NCBI GenBank assembly: GCA_034698045.1
Contig: JAQGAU010001201.1
Coordinates: 1 to 20,667 of the forward strand
Reading direction: 5' to 3'
Length of the DNA stretch: 20,667 bases
Source: Paramacrobiotus richtersi
Taxonomy: Eukaryota > Tardigrada > Eutardigrada > Parachela > Macrobiotidae
The notes under the pieces were generated by a model. The model was given only the letters and a program-made list of their open reading frames with translations. It did no database searches and was not told the origin of the DNA. Both the position numbers and the translations under genes were made by a program. Below are positions 1 to 9,478 of this stretch, piece by piece (position 1 is the stretch's first letter; every line of letters begins with the position of its first letter).

Positions 1-110
1 GGATCCATACCGACAACATGCATATTCCATAGTTTCAGATAATCCACAAAATGCTGGAATATTCTCGCCACCTACATAAGCATTCCGCCTTACACACTCT
101 CACCTCTGTA
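1..110. other. Downstream flank of the helical-protein gene, no gene seen
   Basis: This is sequence downstream of the stop codon of the minus-strand gene that ends at 111. I see no open reading frame, RNA gene or repeat in it. It is probably 3' UTR and intergenic DNA cut by the window edge. Confidence 0.4.
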
Positions 111-2178
111 CTACGAATTTGCAGCGGTAACCAGCTTGCTGACCTTTTTGATGCGCACGCCCAATAGGCGCAGCTGATCAAAGTTATGACTGCTGAAAAT
201 GAGATTCCCATATTGTGCCGTGGTTTGGAGATACAACTGCACAGCGGTATCGCATTCCCGGAGAATCTCCACCGCTGTTAAGTAATCCTGATCGAACAGC
301 TGATCCTTGCCTTCCGGGAGCAAGGCGTGGCTGATACGACTCATCAGCATGCTGGAAAGCTATTTTGATTTTATACAACCGAAGCTTTAACTTTCTTTAG
401 GGAGTCTTCTTACTTTGACTAGAGCCGAAACACGCCAGTTGTCGCCGAAGGTTTTACACTGAAAGTCCGTGGTACAGATCCAGGAAATTAGATCCGGCAT
501 GTGCTGGTTAATTTCTTTCTGTACAGCCCAAAAGTCAAGTTAAAAACTGCGCGCGTCTTATGCCTGTTTAGTTTCTTAAGCTTCTACTTTCTCAAGTTCT
601 AGTTCCAGTTTTTGCTTCTTAATTAATTTAGTTCCTTGCGTTTCAACTGCATTAAGATCTTTGTAGGGTTGATAGTTGTTGTCGAAAGTAAGTAAGAATG
701 ACCATTAAAGAATTGATAACATTAAATTTTGCTTACCATTGTCGGATAAAACAAGATATAAAATTTATCAGCGCAGTCCAACAACTGGCTGTACACTTTC
801 CGCACATCCCCATAAATGTCGGTCGTCCGTTTTAGCAGCCGGGAGCACAACTCCTGCCAACGTATAACAATAACAACCGAATCTTCACGACATAGGATAC
901 GGCACGCACAAACACCCTCTGCCGCTTGTCTTCGTCAGGCTGCATCCGTAGAAACAGTGTTATGGCGTTCTGGAAGGTATCGGATCGCAGTATGTGCAGT
1001 ATCCGGTAGAACTTGATAGTAGCCGTTCGCCACACGTACACCTCGTCCATGATATCATTGCCCTTCGCTGTGACCTGGGCATTGTTACTGACGAAGGTCT
1101 CGACATCGAAAATGCGAGAATCCATCTAAATATTAACAAATATCAAGTAGTGCTAGAACTGGAAGTGAGTTTCGTACGTTTGATACGAGTTTGAGCATCT
1201 GTGTGACGACATCGTAGGCCAGATGGTTGACCACTTCAGGCGGCCGGTCAGAGCTGGACACACTCCACTGGAACTGGCCGGCGTGTTTCTCCAAATCCAG
1301 GTGAGGCGTCTCATTGGATGCTTGCTCAGTTTCTGTTCACAAAAGATACTTATTGACTGAGAACTGAGTTCTACTTTTTAGTGATCCTGTTCAGTTGGTA
1401 CGAAGAATGTTGCTCTGACCTTTGAAGTCCCTTAATGCTTCTTCGAGCACACGGAAGAAAAACTGTCTCCGTTCGGGACTGAGGAGAAAGTTGTTAGCTG
1501 GGACGGGCTGGTTCCACGCTCGAAGAACCGCAAGGATCTTCGCCAAACGATCAGCTATGCACGCGTGCACACCGGGATACTGTGAGATGTTTAGCGTGCC
1601 AAATAGTGTTTCCTGAAAAAAGAAGTATTGTACATAAAGATCAAATAAAAGATCTAACTACGCAAATGGATTACGTACATCAATGATGTTCTTCTCGGTT
1701 AGAGTCGTCTGTTTGGACAGTTTCACGAGGTACAACGTTTCTGCTTTAAGTTCCCCAGAATACGGTGTTAATGTGGTGAAGGGAATAGTTCCTATTCGAA
1801 CAAGATACGGGATTGTTGTGTTCACTCATAAACCAGTACGAGTATTTTAATGCACCATTACAACGGCGTAGAGTATTGTGAAAACATAATTACGGAATAT
1901 TGTATGAAGCCGTACCATTTGCATTTCCATGATAAGATACAAAAAAAACTCCTTCCCCGTCAGCTCGCACGAAATCATCGAAAGCCGCGATGACCTTTCA
2001 AATACAAACTGTAATTTCAATGAATTTGCTGGGGTTTTGAAAACCAAGAACATACATCTAAACATTGCCCGAGATATTCCTCGGCCGTTTCGTTGGACAG
2101 GGCAAACGCAATCGATAATCGACGGATGAGGAACCTGTACACGCCCAACTGCAGTTTCTGGCGGACCGTATCGTCCAT
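111..2178 (-). CDS. Uncharacterised helical protein, 9 exons, about 468 aa
   Basis: Nine exons join in frame on the minus strand: 2178-2056, 2008-1894, 1791-1679, 1612-1420, 1332-1178, 1125-889, 853-737, 518-414 and 359-111. Every junction has GT and AG and the phases match. The start MDDTVRQ was chosen because the ATG sits in a strong context (AACAATGG); an ATG 7 codons upstream is weaker. The protein has no signal peptide, membrane segment or catalytic motif that I can see. It looks almost wholly alpha-helical, with repeated Leu/Arg heptad-like stretches, so a HEAT-like or scaffold protein is likely. I do not recognise the family. The donor of exon 6 is ambiguous: 889, 901 and 910 are all phase 0 and give introns of 35, 47 or 56 nt. 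The exon chain is well supported; the function is unknown. Confidence 0.72.
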
Positions 2179-2789
2179 TGTTACCGTTCTTTGCACCAAG
2201 CAGTCAGTGCAGTATTGGCATAACTCTGATAACTATCTTGTTTCCAGAATCTTTATCAAATTCTTTATTTGAGAAAAACACAAAATCGAATAACGAAATC
2301 CAACCAGCACAATTATTCGATCATAGGATTAACACATAACAGACGAATTCCCGTAAATAACAAGTTCAGCCAGTTAGATGGAAATGTACGGATTATGCAG
2401 GAAAAGGCAGTCGGAACGATTTTAACCACCATTCAAAACAAGCGCTAACATCGTAACGATATCACTGTAGAATGTTCCAACACTTAACACGGCAGTGTGT
2501 GCAGTTCGGTCCGCTTCAGGCATTATTTGGCACCTCCAGTTGTTTCCGTGACTACCGCTGTACACTTACGACGGAAAAACGGCAAAATCTACAAAAATAC
2601 ACTGGCATATCACTACAAGCAGCATACTCGCTTAACTTTGCAGCTTACAGTAATTCGAAACCGCGACTGTGCTGTAACACTGCTTTTCGTCAGTCCGGGT
2701 CAGTGCTTCCAGCCGAATAACTCCAGGTCTTCAGACGGCATTGGTTTTGAGGCCATTGTGCTGTTCTTCCCGGTGCAGTTTAAATTGTT
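2179..2789. other. Intergenic region between ARMC3 and the helical-protein gene
   Basis: This 611-bp gap lies between the ARMC3 stop and the next minus-strand start. It should hold the ARMC3 3' UTR and the promoter of the downstream gene. AATAAA occurs on the minus strand at 2294-2789 only across the ARMC3 stop codon (2789-2794), and again at 2264-2269 further downstream. The plus-strand frame at 2497-2997 runs through here into ARMC3 antisense and shows no protein-like features. Confidence 0.4.
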
Positions 2790-2794
2790 TTATT
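2789..2794 (-). terminator. Possible poly(A) signal AATAAA over the ARMC3 stop codon
   Basis: On the minus strand the last Lys codon and the stop read AAATAA AAC, so AATAAA includes the stop itself. If used, the 3' UTR would be very short. A second AATAAA lies at 2264-2269. Which one is used cannot be told from sequence. Confidence 0.3.
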
Positions 2795-5700
2795 TGGTAA
2801 CGTTCTTCCATTCGTTCTCATCCATATCATCATCGAAATCCATCTCCCATTGTGCGAGCCTGGCGCGTTCATTTGTCGTCAGTACTTTCCAGTCATCCTC
2901 ATACAAATTGAGATCCTCAGGAATACTATCCAACGACGGAATTTTATCCAATGATTTCGTTGCACGATACCCTTTTCTGGCGTGCATTTTATACTGATCC
3001 CAGTCGAAATCATCTGCACCAGATTCAGACTTGGTTCTGTGCATAATTCCCGCATTACTCCGCTTGAATCCGTTTTCAGCCATTGATCCTTGAGCATTTT
3101 CCTTTTCGGTAGTTACAAAAATCGTGGATATCTGTTGCTTTTCACCCGAACGCCATTTGACTACTTTCGCTTTAGGTTCAGTCTTGACCTTCTTCTCGGT
3201 TGCAGCGGGGATAATCGGGGCGGGTATCAGCGATACTTTCTCTTTTCCCCCAATCGGCGCGTTGCGCAGTTCTTCCGCGGCGATTCGCTCCGCCTCCCTT
3301 CGAGCCACTACTTCCGCGGCAGCCGTCATCTCTTTCTTGATAAGTGAAGCAATTTGTCTACCGGAAGGTTGGTCGAACAGAGATAGATCCATCACAGGCT
3401 CAGCATTTGTCTCTTCAGTAGAATGTTCTCGATTAACTTCTCCCTCCGTGTCGGTGAAATAGTGGATTGGCATGGCTCTCCCGCAGACTTCGAGCGAGAA
3501 GCTGTTATCCTTAGGCACATTTCTTGTAGCATCGCCTTTGCTGACACAAGGGCTCTCAATGTACGCAGTTCCGTCCGGAGAACACCTGTCAATCAGCGCG
3601 CCTGGATTCTGCATAAGATCAACGATGTATCGCTTATCCAGATAAACCTCATTCCAACCCCGATCGCCGTCTCGCCAGAGCGAAACCGGCAGATGCAACC
3701 GATCAGCTAAGGTTTTGAACAGAACTGCCCGGTAGTAGGCATCTCCCTCTGTGATGAGTCCCAGCGGCACGCATAGGCTTCCAAGTTTATCTGTCAAACT
3801 TTGAAGAAGCTTCCCAGAATCATCGGCCGCACTGCACTGAGGTTTTGGGCTCCCACCCATGTGAGCAGCAACGATTTTTGCCAAGATAGAAAGTTCATCT
3901 TGAAGGGAATAAGTGTCTTTCAGTGCATCTGTTGCTTGCCGGATTAACTTTAGAAGTTCTGTATCTTGCGGAATAGTACGATCATCCTCGTTTTGATCCG
4001 TGGAGAAAGTAGTGTTTTCAGCTGACGGACAAACGAGTGGACCGTTTTCTTGATCGACAGCATCGTTTTCGTCTAGTACCGTTCTGTTGAACAAAGAAAC
4101 GTAGACAATTGAACGACCGTCTGGTTGATACGGTAGCCTTAAAAACCGCTCCAGGCTCCAAAACCCGGGTTTTCCAATAGCGTTCTTCATATCATAAAAC
4201 CCATGCCCGATACGATCTTCCGGTCCCAGTTGGTCCAGTAACGCAAACTTAAACGACCGATTACAGCCCGCCAAACGCTGGAGTGCCAGCATCGTGTTCC
4301 CAGCAGAAATCGGGTTCAGCGAGTCTTTGGCGTCGAGCAGTCGTTCGATACACCCAGAAGCTGCCAAGCTGAATACCGCGTCTTGACTGGTAGCCAGGGC
4401 GGATATTCCCCATGTAATCTCCCGGAACAGTTCATCCGTACACGGGCTCTTCAACATGGACCCTAATAAAGGATACCCATTCACTTTCTTGAACTGCTCT
4501 TTAAAGGTCACCGCACAGGTGATGGACTGTTTGCGGATGGCTTCATCCGGATGTGTCATCCAAGTGGATAGGTTGCGGTAGACAATGTTTTCCAGTGCGG
4601 TTTTTGCTTCTGTGTTATCGGAAAGGTTAACGATAGAAGAAACGACATGTCCGACAAGCTCGGGATTCTGAGCAAAGGCCCAATCATTCAGCGTTGCATC
4701 CATAATTTCTGTAAGCTTTTCTTTCAAGAACTCAGCCTGGTATACGTAGTCCCGTAGCATCAGCGATCCCGCTGCGAAGAATGCCATTGAACGGACAGCA
4801 GGGTGTTTCGCTTTGAGGAACCGGACTACGTGGGTAGTTATGGAGATTTCATTTAAATGCTGTCGACAGGTCTTGTTCTCCGCAAGTCTGCCAACAGCTT
4901 CTAACGCGGCCGCTTGGATATTCGACGAGCTGGCATCAAACAGCTTCACAATTTTTTTCTCCACACCGCTGTTACTCATAAGCAACCGTTCATCCGCAAA
5001 AGTAGCTGCGCGGGAGACACAACGCAACGCAAACGTCTGCACTTTATCGGTCTCCGCGTAGTCCTTCGACAATGCCATATCCAATAGGAAATCGTACAAT
5101 CTCTTCCGTCCCAATTCATGCGCGACACTTGGTATGCCCATAAGATTCTCCAAAACTTCGAGGGTCTTTGCATGAAGAAACTGTAGTTCCCTGGAGTTCA
5201 AGATCTTCATAATTGTGGAAACACCACCCGCTTCGTGGAACTTGTCAACCGCGCAATTTATCGGTGCAGTTAATAAGCAGTGCATCAGCTTTAAGGCAAT
5301 ATATTGTGTGCTGGGTATTGGGCTTAGTGCCAGCTCACACGCCGCTTCGAATCCGCCGTGAACAACCAACCACCTTCGGACATCCTCATTGGCGCTTAGA
5401 TTGACCAGTGCATCCAGTGTGTTTTCCACAACATCCGGGTCTTGCTTATCGAGCAATACAAGCCGGAGTAAATCCTCCATTAAACCGCATTCCATCACCG
5501 AGCGCTGGGTGTCGTACAATACGGATAGGTTCCGCAAAGCGAATGCCATCCAGTCCAATAAAACGGGTTCCCCGACCGCAAAGAGCCTTTTTGCTTTAAG
5601 GATCCATGCCACATTCTCCAGTTTCTCCAATGTCTCGTCAACGGTAGACAAACTCCCGAAGAGTATCCCCGCCCGAATCCGTATACTTTTGTACCGATGG

Positions 5701-6152
5701 GAAAACAAATGTATGACCTTTTGCAAGAACCCGGGTTCGTTGACCAACGTCGCTTTGAAATACGTGTCCCCATCTTCGCTGTGGGTGTGAGCATCCTGCT
5801 TACGCTGGTCTAACCGGTCTTCACAGAAGCCGATCAAGGCTTCGAGTGCTTGAAGAAGCACATCGGGTTCCTTGCTTTGCAAGAGTATCGCCGCATCCAG
5901 CGGATCGTTAATCTGGAATGATACAGGCCAGGTTTTGTTTGACGTGTCGTATGCATCGGGATTGGTGATTACGGGTACAACTTGGTGGGCGGCGCGTTTT
6001 TCTAGATTGGGAAGTTTGTATTCCCGATAGACTGTATCGAATGACCTTTCATCCAAAATGCCTGAATGCTTAAAAAGATTGATCTTCTGCCGATGGACAG
6101 TTGCAAAACTTACGAACGAGGTTTTACTTTTCAGGTGTTTGGGATTCTTCAT
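2790..6152 (-). CDS. ARMC3: Armadillo repeat-containing protein 3 (ARMC3), single exon, 1120 aa
   Basis: The protein carries armadillo repeats from roughly residue 80 to 640, for example the segments near NTLDALVNLSANEDVRRW and ALEAVGRLAENK. An ARMC3-specific linker (GHGFYDMKNAIG, about 649-660) follows. Next comes an EDR1/transglutaminase-like domain at about 730-860, with the hallmarks YYRAVLFKTLADRL, GWNEVYL and YIVDLMQNPGALI. Together these identify ARMC3, which is linked to sperm and motile cilia in animals (the Drosophila homologue is gudu). The protein is about 250 residues longer than human ARMC3 (872 aa). The extra length is an N-terminal leader and a charged tail (about 870-1120) with a probable coiled coil near 932-966 and an acidic end. 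The whole 3.36-kb frame is uninterrupted, while all neighbouring genes have several introns. The start is the first ATG of the frame. AATAAA overlaps the stop codon. Confidence 0.93.
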   Translation of the reverse strand: MKNPKHLKSKTSFVSFATVHRQKINLFKHSGILDERSFDTVYREYKLPNLEKRAAHQVVPVITNPDAYDTSNKTWPVSFQINDPLDAAILLQSKEPDVLLQALEALIGFCEDRLDQRKQDAHTHSEDGDTYFKATLVNEPGFLQKVIHLFSHRYKSIRIRAGILFGSLSTVDETLEKLENVAWILKAKRLFAVGEPVLLDWMAFALRNLSVLYDTQRSVMECGLMEDLLRLVLLDKQDPDVVENTLDALVNLSANEDVRRWLVVHGGFEAACELALSPIPSTQYIALKLMHCLLTAPINCAVDKFHEAGGVSTIMKILNSRELQFLHAKTLEVLENLMGIPSVAHELGRKRLYDFLLDMALSKDYAETDKVQTFALRCVSRAATFADERLLMSNSGVEKKIVKLFDASSSNIQAAALEAVGRLAENKTCRQHLNEISITTHVVRFLKAKHPAVRSMAFFAAGSLMLRDYVYQAEFLKEKLTEIMDATLNDWAFAQNPELVGHVVSSIVNLSDNTEAKTALENIVYRNLSTWMTHPDEAIRKQSITCAVTFKEQFKKVNGYPLLGSMLKSPCTDELFREITWGISALATSQDAVFSLAASGCIERLLDAKDSLNPISAGNTMLALQRLAGCNRSFKFALLDQLGPEDRIGHGFYDMKNAIGKPGFWSLERFLRLPYQPDGRSIVYVSLFNRTVLDENDAVDQENGPLVCPSAENTTFSTDQNEDDRTIPQDTELLKLIRQATDALKDTYSLQDELSILAKIVAAHMGGSPKPQCSAADDSGKLLQSLTDKLGSLCVPLGLITEGDAYYRAVLFKTLADRLHLPVSLWRDGDRGWNEVYLDKRYIVDLMQNPGALIDRCSPDGTAYIESPCVSKGDATRNVPKDNSFSLEVCGRAMPIHYFTDTEGEVNREHSTEETNAEPVMDLSLFDQPSGRQIASLIKKEMTAAAEVVARREAERIAAEELRNAPIGGKEKVSLIPAPIIPAATEKKVKTEPKAKVVKWRSGEKQQISTIFVTTEKENAQGSMAENGFKRSNAGIMHRTKSESGADDFDWDQYKMHARKGYRATKSLDKIPSLDSIPEDLNLYEDDWKVLTTNERARLAQWEMDFDDDMDENEWKNVTK

Positions 6153-6215
6153 GATGATAACATATAGTCTCTTTTATCAATTATCAATTTAGCATCACTA
6201 GGCGACAAAACTGTA
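6153..6215 (-). promoter_or_regulatory. 63-bp gap between CLPX stop and ARMC3 start
   Basis: Only 63 bp separate the CLPX stop codon from the ARMC3 ATG on the same strand. The gap has no AATAAA. It holds a pyrimidine-rich stretch ending in AG on the minus strand (TTTTGTCGCCTAG), which could be a 3' splice acceptor for ARMC3, either cis- or SL trans-spliced. The spacing leaves little room for an independent promoter outside CLPX. Polycistronic transcription is an inference. Confidence 0.35.
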
Positions 6216-9141
6216 CTATGCAGTGATATACATTGGTCTTTTATGTCCAGCAACAACATCCTTATCGATTCGAACCGCTTGAATCTGCGAGCCCGGCGCG
6301 TCAAACATGGCATCTAGCAGGATCGTTTCCAAAATAGCCCGCAGTCCTCTCGCTCCGGTCTTTCTTCCCAGGGCTTTTTCCGCAACGGCTACCACCGCGT
6401 CATGCGTGAACTGCAGTTCCACCTAATAATCAAATCATGATCAGTCTTGTTAATTAGGCAATGTACGATTAGGCACGTACATTATCCATTTGGAACAGCT
6501 TCTGGTACTGCGGAATCACGGCGTTGCGCGGCTCGGTCAGGATCTGCACCAACATCTCCACGGTCAGATTGTGGAACGGGACGACAACCGGCAACCGGCC
6601 GATAAACTCCGGTATCAAGCCAAACTCCACTAGATCACGCGCCTCGACGCACTCGATCAGGGCATCTTTAAGGGCGTTCTCTTCGGCCACGCCTCGCGCT
6701 TTTTCGCATGTTTGGTTGAAAGTTTTCGCTGCCGTTGGACTTTTCGCTAACAGCTGCTGATCACTCTTCCGTGAACCAAACCCTAGAAACTACAACAACA
6801 GCTGCTTATTTCGCCATCCGGAGTTAACGTTTGTAAAAAGGTTTCTCGCATGGAGCGATACAGGCGTAATAAGTTCCCGTCTCAGACACTTCCATCCAAA
6901 GGCGGTTGCCCACGCCGGAGCCACAGTGTGTTCCGGTTCTTACCCGTTCATTGTTCCGGTTGCTGATAATCTTATCCAGTCCCATAAACGCCCCGGATGC
7001 AATGAACAGTATATTCGTCGTATCCACCGGCACGCTAACCTTCCTTCCCCCCGCTGAATGCTGCACATTGACCGTGGTCCCTTCGAGCAGTTTCAGCAAT
7101 CCCTGTTGCACCCCTTCTCCGCCTACATCCCGCATCTGTTGCCCGGAACTGGCCGCACTGATTTTATCCACTTCATCCAGGAAGACGATGCCCTGCTCGG
7201 CATACGACGCGTTCCCATGAGCATCGCTTAACAGCTTCCCGATGACCGACTCAATGTCCTCGCCGACGTAGCCCGCTTGGGTCAGGGCGGTACAGTCGCA
7301 GATCGCGATGGGAACGTCGAGACAGCGGGCTATGCTTTGAGCTAGGAGGGTTTTCCCAGAGCCTGTGGGTCCCAGCATCAAGATGTTTGATTTCTCCAGG
7401 CGGACGTCGTGGGCACCCGTTACACCGGGTTCGTCGTCGAGCATGTTGCGACGGGGAGTGGTCGGGCGGATGGGGTCAGTTCCCTGGGATGAACCTAACG
7501 AAAATAGTTCAGAGAACCTTTTTACTTTCGGTGCAGTCTACAGACGATATCATGGGAAAGGTCTCCGTACCAAAAGTTTGTTGTGCGAACTCGATAGGCT
7601 AATTAAGCATAGTTTTCGGTACAGACCATAATTATCGAGGGAGAGGTCACCCGAAGCCGCTCGCTAGTATTTAAGAGAACAATGACATTGTTTACTCTAT
7701 ATATAGAAACAGTGCCCTATTGTTCTCTTAATTATTAGCGAAAGGCTTCGGGTCACCACATTCAAAGTTCGTAAAAAGTGCTCGATACACTAAGTAAACA
7801 ATTCACTTACTGTTCGTAGTACTGGGACTTACTGTGTATACCTAGTAAGAGCAGTGGACTCGCATCGCTGGACGCCGATTTGCTGGTCACTTGCAGGTAG
7901 TTGGGGATGTTCCTATGCAGGCGCTTGTAGTGATTATACACGGCTACCGAGAGCACCTTCTTGGCGTGGGTCTGTCCGATGACGTACTTCTCCAGATACT
8001 CGAAAATCTACGCAATCTTTACGTACAGTTACTGCATCAGTAAAGACCGTTACAGCACGTACGATTTTCGGTGGCGGTGGTGGCTTGCGGACCACCGGTT
8101 GCGGCTGCTCGGTCTTCAAAGGAGCAACGGCCGGTTGCGGTTGAATTGAGGGTCCGTAGGCGGTTGGTAGTTCCGGATTCAGTTTGGGAACTTTACCCAA
8201 ATCGGCGCTGGTGTTGGTTCCGTTTGAGCGGGTGATCATCATGAACAGGTGGTTGCACGACCGACAGTTGGCGAATTTCGGTGAAGCTAAAAGAACGAAT
8301 GCTACATATTCAAATTAATTGCTAAGAATTAGTCGAAAAACATTGGGGTAACTATTAGTAAATTGCGATATTCCTACAATTGAGGAAACTCGAAACAAAA
8401 TTTGAAATATATATAACGCAGGTGTAAATTTTCATAAGAACTTTACAACAACAGCTACGGAAATTGTGCAAAAAGAAGGCAACATCTAAGTTAAATTTGG
8501 GGAAGATCTATGAAAAATACAGAAGACTAACGAAAGAAGACGGGATTGTTTAGCTGCAAATTACTTGGCGGAGTCTCCAGTACGATACACAATCCCCCGC
8601 ATCTGGGACACTTGATCACTTCCCGATCATTGCCAGTCCCTGTGGATCCGGACCCCATCAAATGACCCCCATTCCCGGTCGACGGTGGAGAGGTTGTCGT
8701 GGCTCCACCCCCTCCTCCTTTTAACGATACGTCGGAGGGCCCTTCACCGTTCGGGGGATGGGTTGTCGTGCTAAAACTCCACTTCCCCGCGGTATTCTGA
8801 GGCCATTGCAGTGGCGCATACTGACCCCCCTGGAGGGGGGGATACACGACACACTGGCGTTGACCTTTCGGGCGCTTCTTTTTCTTTTTTTTCAGCGGTG
8901 ACTCGGAGGTTTTCTTCAGGTCCTCGACTTTGCAGCCGCGACACTCGCCCGTATTTTTACCACAGATAGTGCATGTCCCGGTGTTATGGAACTGGCGGAT
9001 TTTCCAGTTGTGCTGGATCGCGGTAACGGCGATATCACGGTGGAACGTAAGGGAGGTAGTTCGAATGATTGTGGACCGCGGAGAGGCGGATATGCGGAGA
9101 ATATGCTGGAGAACCGCGGTGCTGACGGCTTTCCATGCCAT
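6216..9141 (-). CDS. CLPX: Mitochondrial ClpX, AAA+ unfoldase of ClpXP, 6 exons, about 691 aa
   Basis: Six exons join in frame: 9141-8532, 8286-8063, 8007-7833, 7494-6944, 6789-6481 and 6422-6216. The start is the ATG in a CACACCATGG context; the following segment, [20 protein letters not shown], looks like a mitochondrial targeting peptide. An upstream in-frame ATG at 9210 would spoil it. The ClpX C4 zinc finger is split over exons 1 and 2 (CPRC at 178-181, CRSC at 211-214). A PPPPPK linker and [12 protein letters not shown] open the AAA+ core. Walker A GPTGSGKT is at 378-385, pore loop GYVGED at 411-416 and Walker [10 protein letters not shown] at 439-447. The ClpP-docking loop keeps LGFG (522-525). 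[11 protein letters not shown] and sensor-2 GARGLRAIL follow. The protein unfolds matrix substrates for ClpP. An extra CxxC-x6-CxxC-like cluster and a lysine run in the N-terminal region are unusual. Human CLPX is 633 aa. Confidence 0.94.
7645..7757. mobile_element. 113-bp palindromic MITE-like element in CLPX intron 3
   Basis: Two arms of about 50 bp are near-perfect inverted repeats around an AT-rich centre (CTCTATATATAG). Both ends carry GGTCACC in direct orientation, which could be a 7-bp target duplication. The inverted repeat proper would then begin CGAAGCC. Because GGTCACC is close to palindromic, it may instead be part of the terminal repeat. The element lies wholly inside the 338-bp intron between exons 3 and 4 of CLPX. 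There is no coding capacity. It is probably a non-autonomous DNA transposon relic. Confidence 0.65.
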
Positions 9142-9478
9142 GGTGTGGGAATTACTACAGCGCGACTGATTACTCGGCCACAGTGAATGCTGCCATTTTC
9201 GTCCATCCACGAGCGATTGGTGTGCTCGGGAGACTCAAGTCCTACGCTTGATACATAGTCTCTAACTTTTTTTGTATACGCTTATAACAAAATTAATTAA
9301 AACTTTGTTGCTCAGATACTTGATGTCTCAACGGTATGGTTTGAATCGGAACAGGAACGATCACAACAGGACATTCATACTGGTGAATAATCAATGTTGT
9401 CAGCTTATCGCATGTGTCTATCACTTCAGATACGCAACAACACAACAGCCTGATCATAACTAGTGCTAGACATCACCG
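9142..9478. other. Intergenic region between LU-A 3' end and CLPX start
   Basis: This gap of 337 bp separates two minus-strand genes. It should hold the LU-A 3' UTR and the CLPX promoter and 5' UTR. I see no open frame, RNA gene or clear poly(A) signal in it. Confidence 0.4.

Noticed and set aside
1..6. BamHI site at the first base
   Set aside because: A single site at the window edge, with another at 8643; probably chance or a clone boundary, not biology.
2497..2997. Plus-strand open frame of 166 codons
   Set aside because: It overlaps the antisense of the ARMC3 3' end, has no domain or signal features and reads as composition-driven.
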